In this document: positions 56,735 to 64,000 of the stretch, piece by piece
Layout: each line of letters opens with the position of its first letter
Position numbering within the stretch: the stretch's first letter is position 1
NCBI GenBank assembly: GCA_002839375.1
Contig: PGXY01000004.1
Coordinates: 213,817 to 277,816 of the forward strand
Direction: 5' to 3'
Length of the DNA: 64,000 nucleotides
From: Spirochaetae bacterium HGW-Spirochaetae-1
GTDB lineage: Bacteria; Spirochaetota; UBA4802; UBA5550
Notes under the pieces: model-generated
Databases searched by the model: none
What the model saw: only the letters and a program-made list of their open reading frames with translations
Told to the model about the DNA's origin: nothing
Position numbers and translations under genes: made by a program

Positions 56735-58141
56735 ATGAAAAGAATAGCCATGGTAGTACTACTGGTACTGGCGGCTTCCGTTGCCGGTGCCCAGACCGAG
56801 GAAGAACTGGACCGGGAATTGCTGGGCGATAGTGCTTCCTCCGATATCCAGGAGGAAAAAAATTCCTGGGAGATAAACGGATTTCTTCGCAGCAGTCTCC
56901 AGCTTGCCCTTCCCTTCAGCGCCGATGCTTCAGAGTACGAGGTGGTAAAATTAGAGGGAAGGGGAAGACTGAATACACAGTACAGCAGCGGCACTTTTTC
57001 CGCCAAGGCTTCCGTTGACGCCTTCTACTATCCAATCCAGCATTTCAAAGATACCTTTCCCCGGAACCGTATTGAGGCCGCCGAGTTGTATGTTGCCGGT
57101 GGCGACCGGTTCCAGTATAAGCTGGGCATACAGCGCTTTGCCTGGGGAAACGCTGAAATTTTCGGGGTCACGGGTTTTTTCAACCGGCTCGATTTATCCG
57201 AGTCCCTTGCCAAGGATCCCTCTGATATCACGCGGGGCGTTGCAGCCCTTTCCCTGAAATATATTTTCGGTGAACTGGCCGTTGAAGCGGCCTGGTGCCC
57301 AATGCAGTATCCCGTTATTGTGCCCAGGGGATTCTGGGCGCTGAAAGATCATAAACCCTATGAAACGGAGTTCATCTACAATGATTCGGTCCGCTACGAT
57401 ATGACGAAATCATCGGCGGGTGCACGGGTGGGCGGGACCATGCAGGGGTTTGATGCCTTTATATCATATTTTAACGGCTATAGCTCCAATGTACTTATCA
57501 ACTCAACAATGATAGAAACAGGCTCCTTAACTGCCGGTGTTATAGGCTATGATGAGGTAAAAAGGGAAAGCAGTCTGGAATACATGCGGGTAAATTCCAT
57601 CGGCCTTGAGTTTTCCAGGGTCATCAGGAAGGTGACGCTCAGGTATGAATCAGTTGTAACGCCCGATATGGGAGCCATGAAAAAGGTGACCGATGATGAT
57701 GTGGACAGTGTTATCCTGGCCATGTCAAATGATGCTTCCGACGGGGAGCTGGCTTCCATCGATCGTGTTCCCTACTTTGCCTATACCCTGGGGGCCGACT
57801 GGAACATATGGGGAGCCAATGGCATGATCCTCCTGGAGTGGACCCAGGGATTGTATCTCAGGGATATGACTGATTACAACTATCCGGCCCTCAGTTATCT
57901 CATGGTGATATTTCTTCAGGATTCATTTTTTGACAAGCGGCTTACGGTACGGGGCGGTACGGTCTTTCGGCCCATAGCGATTCTGCCCGGGGGACTGCTG
58001 AGCGGAGAAGTGGCCTGGAAGTTCATGCAAAATTGTGAGCTTGCATTCCGGGGGATGTTTTTTTTCGGGAATGACGATGATCTTTTCGAATACTTCAAAA
58101 ACAAGGATGTTATTGAAGTCCGTATGAGCTATTTATTTTAA
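56735..58141 (+). CDS. Outer-membrane beta-barrel protein (DUF1302-like)
   Basis: About 468 aa. A signal peptide (MKRIAMVVLLVLAASVAGA) precedes a long barrel: KWEINGFLRSSLQLALP-like first strand, many alternating strands (QYKLGIQRFAWGNAE, KVTLRYESVVTPDM) and a C-terminal strand ending in VIEVRMSYLF, with the aromatic terminal residue expected for BAM recognition. Third in the MMPL-LolA-barrel set, with start overlapping the previous stop region. Probably an outer-membrane exit or receptor for the same cargo. Confidence 0.8.
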   Translation: MKRIAMVVLLVLAASVAGAQTEEELDRELLGDSASSDIQEEKNSWEINGFLRSSLQLALPFSADASEYEVVKLEGRGRLNTQYSSGTFSAKASVDAFYYPIQHFKDTFPRNRIEAAELYVAGGDRFQYKLGIQRFAWGNAEIFGVTGFFNRLDLSESLAKDPSDITRGVAALSLKYIFGELAVEAAWCPMQYPVIVPRGFWALKDHKPYETEFIYNDSVRYDMTKSSAGARVGGTMQGFDAFISYFNGYSSNVLINSTMIETGSLTAGVIGYDEVKRESSLEYMRVNSIGLEFSRVIRKVTLRYESVVTPDMGAMKKVTDDDVDSVILAMSNDASDGELASIDRVPYFAYTLGADWNIWGANGMILLEWTQGLYLRDMTDYNYPALSYLMVIFLQDSFFDKRLTVRGGTVFRPIAILPGGLLSGEVAWKFMQNCELAFRGMFFFGNDDDLFEYFKNKDVIEVRMSYLF

Positions 58142-58154
58142 TTGAAGGTGGAAG

Positions 58155-58210
58155 ATCGCGTTATACACGAAGAGCCGCGTTGCAACGCGGCTCTTCATGT
58201 ATAACGCGAT
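58155..58210. repeat. 56-bp near-perfect palindrome
   Basis: Two 28-bp arms meet without a spacer at 58182/58183 (centre GCGTTG-CAACGC) and differ at one base, which would be G-U in the minus-strand RNA. It lies between convergent genes. No T run follows immediately, so it is not a classical terminator, though it could stop or protect both transcripts. Confidence 0.8.
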
Positions 58211-58227
58211 TCCGTGAATAATAATAC

Positions 58228-58920
58228 TTATTTTTTCATGCCGGGAATCAGCAGTTTCTGGCCGATGTGGATAACCTTGGGATCCGTAATTTTATCTTTA
58301 TTGGCCGCATAAATTTCCCGCCACCTGTCATACCTGCCGTATAATCTCTGGCTGATGTCGACAAGATTATCCTTGGGCTGGACATCATAGTAATAGTTAT
58401 CATCATCTATCACGGGTTTGACGACGGGCTCAGCCTTTTTAACCGGTGGTGCAACGGGCTCCTCGTTTTCAAGTTTTTTGAGTGTCTCACCAGGAGTTTC
58501 ATTCTGTGTGCTGATAACCGATGGTTCGCTGATTTTTGCCGGTTCCTTGGTAATCAGGCTGCTGATCTGCGGTTTATAGAAGAAATACAGAATTCCTCCA
58601 ATGACGATGAGGGCAATGATTATGATAATACCCTTTGATGAGGATTCCTTCTCCTCTGCCGGCATTGCAACGACCTGAGGCGATGATGTTGCGGGTTCTT
58701 CCCAGATGGGTTTCATCTGCGAAGGCTGTGCCTGTTTGCGGGGTGCCGCTGGCTTTTTTACAGCAGATTTCTTTTCCACTTTTTTCGGTACGGTTTTTTT
58801 TACAGCTTTTTTCGATACAGCTTTTTTTGCCGGCGCCGCTTTAATATTTTTTACCGCTGGTTTGGCTGCCGGTTTTTTAGCCGGGGCCTTTTTCTTCGCT
58901 GTTTTCTTCTTTGTTGCCAT
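58228..58920 (-). CDS. Histone H1-like tail, TM and LysM protein
   Basis: 230 aa in three parts. Residues 1-68 are K/A/P-rich with KKxAKKxPAxK repeats, like bacterial histone-H1-like tails. A stretch of isoleucines (about 97-115) is one membrane span. The C-terminal DVQPKDNLVDISQRLYG...IHIGQKLLIPG (about 178-228) is a LysM domain. The tail is predicted in the cytoplasm and LysM outside, on peptidoglycan. A DNA- or acid-binding tail tethered to the wall would be unusual. GAGAGGGACACC precedes the ATG. Confidence 0.82.
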   Translation of the reverse strand: MATKKKTAKKKAPAKKPAAKPAVKNIKAAPAKKAVSKKAVKKTVPKKVEKKSAVKKPAAPRKQAQPSQMKPIWEEPATSSPQVVAMPAEEKESSSKGIIIIIALIVIGGILYFFYKPQISSLITKEPAKISEPSVISTQNETPGETLKKLENEEPVAPPVKKAEPVVKPVIDDDNYYYDVQPKDNLVDISQRLYGRYDRWREIYAANKDKITDPKVIHIGQKLLIPGMKK

Positions 58921-59148
58921 GGTGTCCCTCTCTTATGAATGATACATGATCAGTGATTCGGTTAATATTTTTATATGTAAAGAAACCTTGTATATTATAT
59001 ATTTAATAAATGTACCGTAGAAATGCAAGAGAAAATCGAATAATATGGGCAGATTCCACTATTTTTCAAGGAATAATATGCACTTTGATGAAATTTTTTG
59101 AATTGGCAGGGAATCTCATTATATTAATGGCAGCGGGGGAGGTGCGTC

Positions 59149-59322
59149 ATGGCTGAAAGAATATATCCAGGGAGTGCTGTGCATATTGTAGACGCGGTGG
59201 TGAACCGCTTTGTTCAACAGGAAACAACTCATGATGACAGTTTCAATGCACCCGATGCTGAGATGGCACGTAATGAAAGTGAACACGCAGCATACAGCGA
59301 TAACTGGGGAATTGACTGGTAA
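59149..59322 (+). CDS. Small unknown protein (57 aa)
   Basis: ATG at 59149 follows GGGGGAGGTGCGTC, a strong ribosome site. The peptide starts MAERIYPGSAVHIVDAVVNR and ends YSDNWGIDW: a hydrophobic helix-like head and an acidic, asparagine-rich tail. No signal peptide. It lies alone in the otherwise empty 480-bp gap between the LysM and acyl-CoA synthetase genes. Unrecognised. Confidence 0.6.
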   Translation: MAERIYPGSAVHIVDAVVNRFVQQETTHDDSFNAPDAEMARNESEHAAYSDNWGIDW

Positions 59323-59402
59323 TTAAATTTGATTCGGCACGCAGCTTACATCCTCACTGCATGTTAATTTATTTATCATGCAGGGGGAATGTACTGTTCA
59401 GT

Positions 59403-61331
59403 CTATAAAGAAGCAGCCGTTCTTCTTTCCATGATTCTTCGCTCAAAAGTTTTTGATACCCAGGAATCAAGGGGCGCTCTTCTTCTGTCCCGAAGTTTTC
59501 TTCTTTCAATAAATTCTTTTTCCTCCTGCGTCGGATTAATTTCGTCTTTATAGAGGGTATCAATGATAGCCGCATACCTGCTGACAACTTTATTGCGCTT
59601 CACTTTAAGTGTTGGTGTGAGCAGATCATTTTCAATGGTAAATTCGGGAACAATGGCGAATTTTTTAATGGACTCAAAGGATGCCAGGCTCCTGTTTTTT
59701 TCATCGATTTCCTGCCCTATGAGGGAGTATATTTCCCTGTTCCGCATGAGAGACTCGAAATTATCATGTTTCAAATCCCTGCCGCGGGCATAGTCTTTGA
59801 TATTTCCTTCGTCAAGCGTTATGAGAGCTGAGAGATAGTTCCTTCGGTCGCCTATCACACAGACCTGGCTGATATATTTTGATGTTGCCAGGAGACCCTC
59901 GATTGCCGAGGGTGCGATATTCTTTCCTCCCGAGGTGATGATAAGGTCCTTTTTCCTTCCCGTGATACGGAGAAATCCCCTGCGATCTATTTCTCCCACA
60001 TCCCCGGTGTGGAGCCAGCCGTCTTCCGTCAGGGCCTCTTTAGTCTCTTCAGGCATTTTATAATACCCCTTCATTACGTTTCGTCCCCGCAGGAGCACTT
60101 CTCCATCGGAGGCGATTTTTTGCTCCACACCGGGTCCAGGGAGGCCTACCCAGCCAAAACGGTAATCGTCAAATCGGTTCACATGACTGAAAGACATGTT
60201 TTCCGTCATGCCTATCCCTTCCAGGATTAAAATGCCGGCGGCATGGAAAAATTTCGCGATGGATGGTTCAAGCGGGGCAGCGCCGCTGACACAGAAGCGG
60301 ATCCTGCCTCCCAGGGCATCCTTCAGTTTGCTGAACACAAGCTTTGAAGCCAGGGCATATTTAAATCGCAGTGAAAGCGGAACGGGTATATCATCGAGGA
60401 GGCAGTCGCTTACCTGGTAGCCCGTGTACCTGGCCCAGTTGAATATCTTCAGGGCTGCCCCGCCTTTGGCCTCGGCTCCCGAGAGTACCTTCGAATAGAC
60501 CTTCTCGAATATCCGCGGGACACTGCAGAAGAAGTGGGGCCTGGCGATTTTAATATCCTCGACGATGGTGTCCATGCTCCGCGAGAGGGTAACGGGAATA
60601 TTCATGAGAACCGCCGTGTACACGATGAGGCGCGCGTAGATGTGCGCCAGGGGGAGAAAGACGAACTGTTCCTCGTCGCCCTGCAGGTGAAGGCTTCCCT
60701 GAACGATCTGTGGAGATATGATGGCGTTTTCGTGAGTGAGCATGGCGCCCTTGGGAACGCCCGTGGTGCCCGAGGTGTACACCAGGGTGGCAATATCATC
60801 CTGGCGGACCGCACTGAGCATGGCTTCCAGATCGCTGTCAGGGACCACTTCGCCCAGTTTCATGAAATCATCAAAGGATATGACCCAGTCATCTCCCTCA
60901 TACGAACCATTCAGGAGTATTACTTTCCGGATAAGGGGAATTTCACTTTTGATTTCATATACTTTGTGAAGCTGGGTCTCGTTCTCCACGAAGATGAGCA
61001 CGGCATCGGAATGGTTGATGATATATCGGCAATCCCCGGCAAGGAGCGTCTGGTATATGCCCACGGTGCAGGCGCCGATACCGGTGATGGCCATGTCCAT
61101 GAGTATCCACCGGTAGTTCGTATAGCTGATGATGTTGACCTTGTCTTCTTTTTTTACTCCCAGGGCTATGAGGCTTTTTGCCGCCTTCCGAATATCGCCA
61201 AGGTAGCCCTGCCAGGTTATGGATTCTGTTTTTCCCGCCTGGGGAAACCAGGTGTAGGCCTTTCCCTTCGGGCTGGCATCGACGGTCTTTTTCAGCATTT
61301 CGTAAAGATTGTTAAATTCTCTGAATTCCAT
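59403..61331 (-). CDS. Long-chain acyl-CoA synthetase
   Basis: 642 aa AMP-forming ligase. The P-loop is TLVYTSGTTGVPKGAML, followed by FVFLPLAHIYARL, GIGMTENM (A5), WLHTGDVGEI (A7), ITGRKKDLIITSGGKNI (A8) and TLKVKRNKV (A10 lysine region). It activates fatty acids to acyl-CoA. The C-terminus has an extra basic tail (RRKLRDRRRAP, FERRIMERR). AAAGGGGGTCCTGTC precedes the ATG. It resembles FadD-type LACS rather than short-chain enzymes. Confidence 0.92.
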   Translation of the reverse strand: MEFREFNNLYEMLKKTVDASPKGKAYTWFPQAGKTESITWQGYLGDIRKAAKSLIALGVKKEDKVNIISYTNYRWILMDMAITGIGACTVGIYQTLLAGDCRYIINHSDAVLIFVENETQLHKVYEIKSEIPLIRKVILLNGSYEGDDWVISFDDFMKLGEVVPDSDLEAMLSAVRQDDIATLVYTSGTTGVPKGAMLTHENAIISPQIVQGSLHLQGDEEQFVFLPLAHIYARLIVYTAVLMNIPVTLSRSMDTIVEDIKIARPHFFCSVPRIFEKVYSKVLSGAEAKGGAALKIFNWARYTGYQVSDCLLDDIPVPLSLRFKYALASKLVFSKLKDALGGRIRFCVSGAAPLEPSIAKFFHAAGILILEGIGMTENMSFSHVNRFDDYRFGWVGLPGPGVEQKIASDGEVLLRGRNVMKGYYKMPEETKEALTEDGWLHTGDVGEIDRRGFLRITGRKKDLIITSGGKNIAPSAIEGLLATSKYISQVCVIGDRRNYLSALITLDEGNIKDYARGRDLKHDNFESLMRNREIYSLIGQEIDEKNRSLASFESIKKFAIVPEFTIENDLLTPTLKVKRNKVVSRYAAIIDTLYKDEINPTQEEKEFIERRKLRDRRRAPLDSWVSKTFERRIMERRTAASL

Positions 61332-61485
61332 GACAGGACCCCCTTTTTATATATTAAGGACGGTGCAGGCAATTGAGAGAAACAATGGTGAAGATCGTGG
61401 TGATATTAATAAAAAAGGTATAAGCCGGGAGATTTTCAAGAAAAAGGACCGGAACAGGGGGAAATAGTGATTTTTCTAATTTATG

Positions 61486-61514
61486 TTGACAATCCTGTTA
61501 AAATGTATTACATT
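61486..61514 (+). promoter_or_regulatory. Promoter and operator of RHH-PIN toxin-antitoxin operon
   Basis: TTGACA (61486-61491), 17 bp, TACATT (61509-61514). A perfect palindrome AATGTATTACATT (61502-61514) covers the -10, where an RHH antitoxin would be expected to bind for autoregulation. Confidence 0.6.
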
Positions 61515-61545
61515 GTCTTACGCAATATTAATAAGGAGAGATGTC

Positions 61546-61776
61546 ATGAATCAGACAATCACCATAAGAATACCGGAAGAAATGAAAAAGGATTTAGATG
61601 AACTGAGCAAGTCTGAACATAAACCAGTCAGTGATCTCGTACGTGAATCGATACGTCGATATGTGGCTATTAACAGATTCCGTCAGTTGCATAACATGGT
61701 ATTGCCCTTTGCCGAAGCCCAGGGAATTCTCACCGATGAAGATGTATTTGATATTATGGGCACATCTAAAAATTAG
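61546..61776 (+). CDS. Ribbon-helix-helix antitoxin with repeat-derived C-terminus
   Basis: 76 aa from ATG 61546, after AAGGAGAGATGTC. The N-terminus TITIRIPEEMKKDLDEL is a ribbon-helix-helix strand, and KPVSDLVRESIRRYV is the helical pair. The tail PFAEAQGILTDEDVFDI matches COG1569-linked antitoxins that bind PIN toxins. The last six codons (MGTSKN and stop) come from the TTAT flank and inserted repeat. Without the insertion it would end IIS and overlap the toxin start as ATGA. The toxin-binding region is otherwise intact. Confidence 0.85.
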   Translation: MNQTITIRIPEEMKKDLDELSKSEHKPVSDLVRESIRRYVAINRFRQLHNMVLPFAEAQGILTDEDVFDIMGTSKN

Positions 61777-61867
61777 GTTTTTCATTAATCAAAAAATGAA
61801 AAAACCTAATTTTACCTATGCTTGTGCCCACAAGGGAACTTCAAAAATCTAATTTATAGGGGTTCCC
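61758..61867. mobile_element. MITE-like 110-bp repeat, copy 2 (inside toxin-antitoxin operon)
   Basis: The core begins GGGCACATCT, ends GGGGTTCCC and is flanked by TTAT on both sides (61754-61757 and 61868-61871), a likely 4-bp target duplication. The inner stem AAAATTAGGTTTTT/AAAAACCTAATTTT is perfect here. It aligns with copy 1 without gaps. Removing it with one TTAT rejoins the antitoxin to the toxin (ATGA overlap), showing the empty-site structure. Confidence 0.9.
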
Positions 61868-61874
61868 TTATATC

Positions 61875-62285
61875 ATGAAGATAGTTCTTGATAGCAATAT
61901 CATCATCGCCGCTTTCTCGACACGGGGCATGTGCTCCGCTGTTTTTGAACTGTCCGTTGAGAAATATGAAGTACTTATCAGCACACAGATTCTTGGGGAA
62001 GTGACGAAGAACCTGGAAAAGAAATTCAAAATGCCCGACAGGAATATACGGCAAATTGTCGATTACCTGAAAGAATTCTGTATCCTGTCAGAGTATACAC
62101 GTATTCCTGAAAGCGTTTCAAGAGATAAAGATGATGATGGGATCATCAGTCTAGCCTATCACAACGCAGCGAAATTTATTGTGACAGGAGACAAAGATCT
62201 GCTGATGATAAAGAAATATAAGGCGGTACAAATCGTTACGCCACGGGAATTCTGGGAAACAGCAAAGAAGGATAAAAGCTTATAA
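61875..62285 (+). CDS. PIN-domain toxin (COG1569-like)
   Basis: 136 aa PIN RNase-like protein. The acidic active-site residues appear intact: Asp in IVLDSNIIIAAF, Glu in QILGEV, Asp in SRDKDDDGIISLA and Asp in VTGDKDLL. Such toxins cut RNA when not held by their antitoxin. Translation would normally be coupled to the antitoxin, but repeat copy 2 now separates the genes by 98 bp. The only ribosome site is a distant AGGGG inside the repeat's terminal hairpin, so expression may be reduced. Confidence 0.86.
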   Translation: MKIVLDSNIIIAAFSTRGMCSAVFELSVEKYEVLISTQILGEVTKNLEKKFKMPDRNIRQIVDYLKEFCILSEYTRIPESVSRDKDDDGIISLAYHNAAKFIVTGDKDLLMIKKYKAVQIVTPREFWETAKKDKSL

Positions 62286-62352
62286 GGAAGCTTTGTTTAA
62301 TAGTAAATTCGTTATCTCACCACAATTACCTTTTCAGTATTATTTACAACAA

Positions 62353-63138
62353 TCACGCCTCGGCCAGAAACTCCAGTATCCTGGCATGTATCAGCCCGTT
62401 GGAGGCCACGATCTGCGGGAATTCCGGGTCTGCAGCGCTGCCGTCATAGCGGGTCACGGACCCTCCCGCTTCCCGGACTATGAGGCTTCCGGCCGCCATG
62501 TCCCAGGAGCAGAGTTCCGATTCCCAGTAGCCGTCGAGCCTGCCGCAGGCCACGTAGGAAAGATCAATGGCTGCCGAACCCATGCGGCGGATTCCCTGTA
62601 TATGGGGCAGGATGCGGTTGAACTGCCGGAGATTGTTTTTCTCGGGATTTTCCTTTTCATAGGGAAATCCCGTGGCCAGAACGGCTATCCCGATGTCATC
62701 AATAGTGGATACATGGATGGAATGACCATTGAGATGGGCGCCGTTGTTTTTCACGGCGCTGAAGAGCTCATCATGAAAGGGATCATAAATAACACCGGCC
62801 ACGACACAATTCATGTCGCGTGAATAAACACCCAGTGAAACGCAGAAGATGGGGAGGCCGTGAGCATAGTTATTAGTGGCATCCAGGGGGTCCACATACC
62901 ATATGAATTCGCCCTTGGTCTCTTTCCTGCTGCCCTCTTCGGCAATGATGGTATGGTCGGGAAAGCGGCCGCTTATCTTTTTAACTATATATTCTTCCGA
63001 TGCCCGGTCCATGTTCGTGACCAGGTTTGTTCTGCTTTTGTAAGAAATGATCGTATCCTTTGACCGGAATCCTCCCATGAGGATGTCGCCGGCTTCCCGG
63101 GCAGTTTTATCGGCGAAGCTCAGTATATCATGCAGCAT
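62353..63138 (-). CDS. Inositol monophosphatase family protein
   Basis: 261 aa. Metal-site motifs: AEEGSRKE (Glu), VDPLDATNNYAHGLP (the family DPxDGTTN with G to A and T to N) and CSWDMAAGSLIVREAGG (WD). The fold is that of IMPase/SuhB/CysQ/fructose bisphosphatase-like enzymes, which hydrolyse sugar or inositol phosphates with magnesium. All three aspartates are kept, so activity is likely; specificity may differ. It starts 2 bp after the stop of the upstream barrel gene, GGAGGA being in the overlap. Confidence 0.87.
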   Translation of the reverse strand: MLHDILSFADKTAREAGDILMGGFRSKDTIISYKSRTNLVTNMDRASEEYIVKKISGRFPDHTIIAEEGSRKETKGEFIWYVDPLDATNNYAHGLPIFCVSLGVYSRDMNCVVAGVIYDPFHDELFSAVKNNGAHLNGHSIHVSTIDDIGIAVLATGFPYEKENPEKNNLRQFNRILPHIQGIRRMGSAAIDLSYVACGRLDGYWESELCSWDMAAGSLIVREAGGSVTRYDGSAADPEFPQIVASNGLIHARILEFLAEA

Positions 63139-63140
63139 AA

Positions 63141-64000
63141 TCAGTACATTCCTCCCACGCCGATCTGAAAATTGATTTCATGATGATCTTCGCTGAGATC
63201 GCCCATTTCTATAATGAACTTCTGGTAGAGGAAGAGATAGGGGAGCACCTGTTCGTCTACTCTCACGGACAATTCCGAACCGATGGCCCGGTAGCCCGAG
63301 AAGGGCGAGCCCGAGGCCCACTTGTCTTTGTTCATGCCGAACCATCCCTGGCCGTTGGGAGCCATGGAATAGGGATCTTCGTTCCCCAGGTCCCGGAGAT
63401 AAAAGCGCTGCCGGTACTCAATCGTGAGGGCCCAGGCAAAGGAGTCATTGGCAGGGCTGATATTTCCCAGCGTGACTCCCAGGCCGATATCATAGACGCC
63501 CCAGTAGTCGGAGATGGGCGTGGCCGCGCTGTGGTTGAAGAGATAATAGTCCTTGAAGGACATTATCGTATAGTATTTCAGCGTTTTATCAACAGTATAG
63601 GTGAAGCGCCAATCCAGCATGTCAAAGTCCAGGGTCTGTCCCTTACTGGCCTCACCGTCATGGGGGAGGAAGCGGGGATAGAAGCGGATATCGAAGCGCA
63701 TTTTCTCCTTTGTATAACCGAAGAGAAACCCGGTTTTAAAGTCCCACTCCTTCAGGTTCATGCCGAAGCTGAGATTGCTGCTCTCGTGTTGGCTGAAGAT
63801 GAATCCCAGGCCCAGCATGAAGTTTCCCAGGCGGTACAGAGACTCCAGGGTTTCCTGCTGGGTGATGATTTCCGGCGGGGTCAGAGCCCCCAGGTAGGGG
63901 TTCTCGGCGATGAAGGTGAATTCCCAGGCCTTGATGGGGGTGAAGCGGACGAAAAGCGTTTCAGGGACATTCAGAATGGCCCCTTCATCGGCGACATACC
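63141..64000 (-). CDS. Outer-membrane beta-barrel protein, 5' end outside window
   Basis: The frame is open to the window end, so the N-terminus and signal peptide are missing and at least 286 residues are seen. Internal ATG 63818 is not the real start. The part seen has alternating amphipathic strands (FIFSQHESSNLSFGMNLKEWDF, KMRFDIRFYPRF, WALTIEYRQRFYL, VLPYLFLYQKFIIEM) and ends NFQIGVGGMY with an aromatic final residue, as in outer-membrane barrels. Followed by the inositol phosphatase gene, 2 bp away. Confidence 0.8.
   Translation of the reverse strand, partial: YVADEGAILNVPETLFVRFTPIKAWEFTFIAENPYLGALTPPEIITQQETLESLYRLGNFMLGLGFIFSQHESSNLSFGMNLKEWDFKTGFLFGYTKEKMRFDIRFYPRFLPHDGEASKGQTLDFDMLDWRFTYTVDKTLKYYTIMSFKDYYLFNHSAATPISDYWGVYDIGLGVTLGNISPANDSFAWALTIEYRQRFYLRDLGNEDPYSMAPNGQGWFGMNKDKWASGSPFSGYRAIGSELSVRVDEQVLPYLFLYQKFIIEMGDLSEDHHEINFQIGVGGMY

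Noticed and set aside
60534..61376. 280-aa frame opposite the acyl-CoA synthetase
   Set aside because: Shadow of a gene with all AMP-ligase motifs; no ribosome site or family pattern of its own.

Overview
The window is a chromosomal segment built around a replication origin. The genes gyrA, gyrB, remB, dciA-like, recF, dnaN and dnaA run in conserved order on the minus strand, and DnaA boxes lie on both sides of dnaA. Two parS-type 16-mers lie in mnmG-rsmG about 25 kb away. Porin-like barrels, lipoprotein signal sequences and a LolA-like protein show a diderm. Several features suggest Spirochaetota: bacterial XPB helicase, DUF4015-type glycosidase, MORN lipoprotein, and many GAF, HD-GYP and PP2C signalling proteins. 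The phylum call is inference from gene content, not from a marker tree.

Layout. 0-6.4 kb: an FHA protein, a REC-GAF-HD-GYP phosphodiesterase, rhomboid, a NagD-like HAD phosphatase, a MORN lipoprotein and a histidine phosphatase. 6.4-13 kb: mogA, a PstS-like lipoprotein, an orphan adenine methyltransferase, then rsmG-mnmG with parS. 13-21.7 kb: HPt, methyltransferase, ATPase, REC-PP2C, B12/radical-SAM and CsgG-TPR proteins. 21.7-26.6 kb: a nitrogen module with a sigma-54 activator, a porin-like protein, glnK and amtB behind a near-perfect sigma-54 promoter. 27-38.6 kb: the replication block and origin. 38.6-47.3 kb: a barrel protein, DUF4015, XPB, a glycosyltransferase and ileS-lspA. 47.3-52.8 kb: two tiny paralogous membrane peptides, a lipoprotein, lysC, a YgiN-like monooxygenase, xseAB and a hydrolase. 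53-58.1 kb: an RND/MMPL - LolA-like - barrel operon. 58.2-64 kb: a histone-H1-like/TM/LysM protein, a small unknown protein, an acyl-CoA synthetase, an RHH-PIN toxin-antitoxin pair, an inositol phosphatase and a barrel protein cut by the window end.

The most notable structures are not ordinary genes. (1) A 110-bp MITE-like repeat with related inverted ends and TTAT flanks occurs twice, once in the gyrB-gyrA gap and once between antitoxin and toxin. Removing the second copy plus one TTAT restores an antitoxin ending ...DVFDIIS that overlaps the toxin start as ATGA, which is direct evidence of insertion. (2) Two tandem genes of 32 and 42 codons encode related single-span membrane peptides, each behind the same upstream box and a -35 element. 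(3) The dnaA-dnaN gap carries a DnaA box, spacer and CTA-trio tract arranged like the Bacillus unwinding region, so the origin appears bipartite. No rRNA, tRNA, CRISPR array, complete insertion sequence or riboswitch was recognised.
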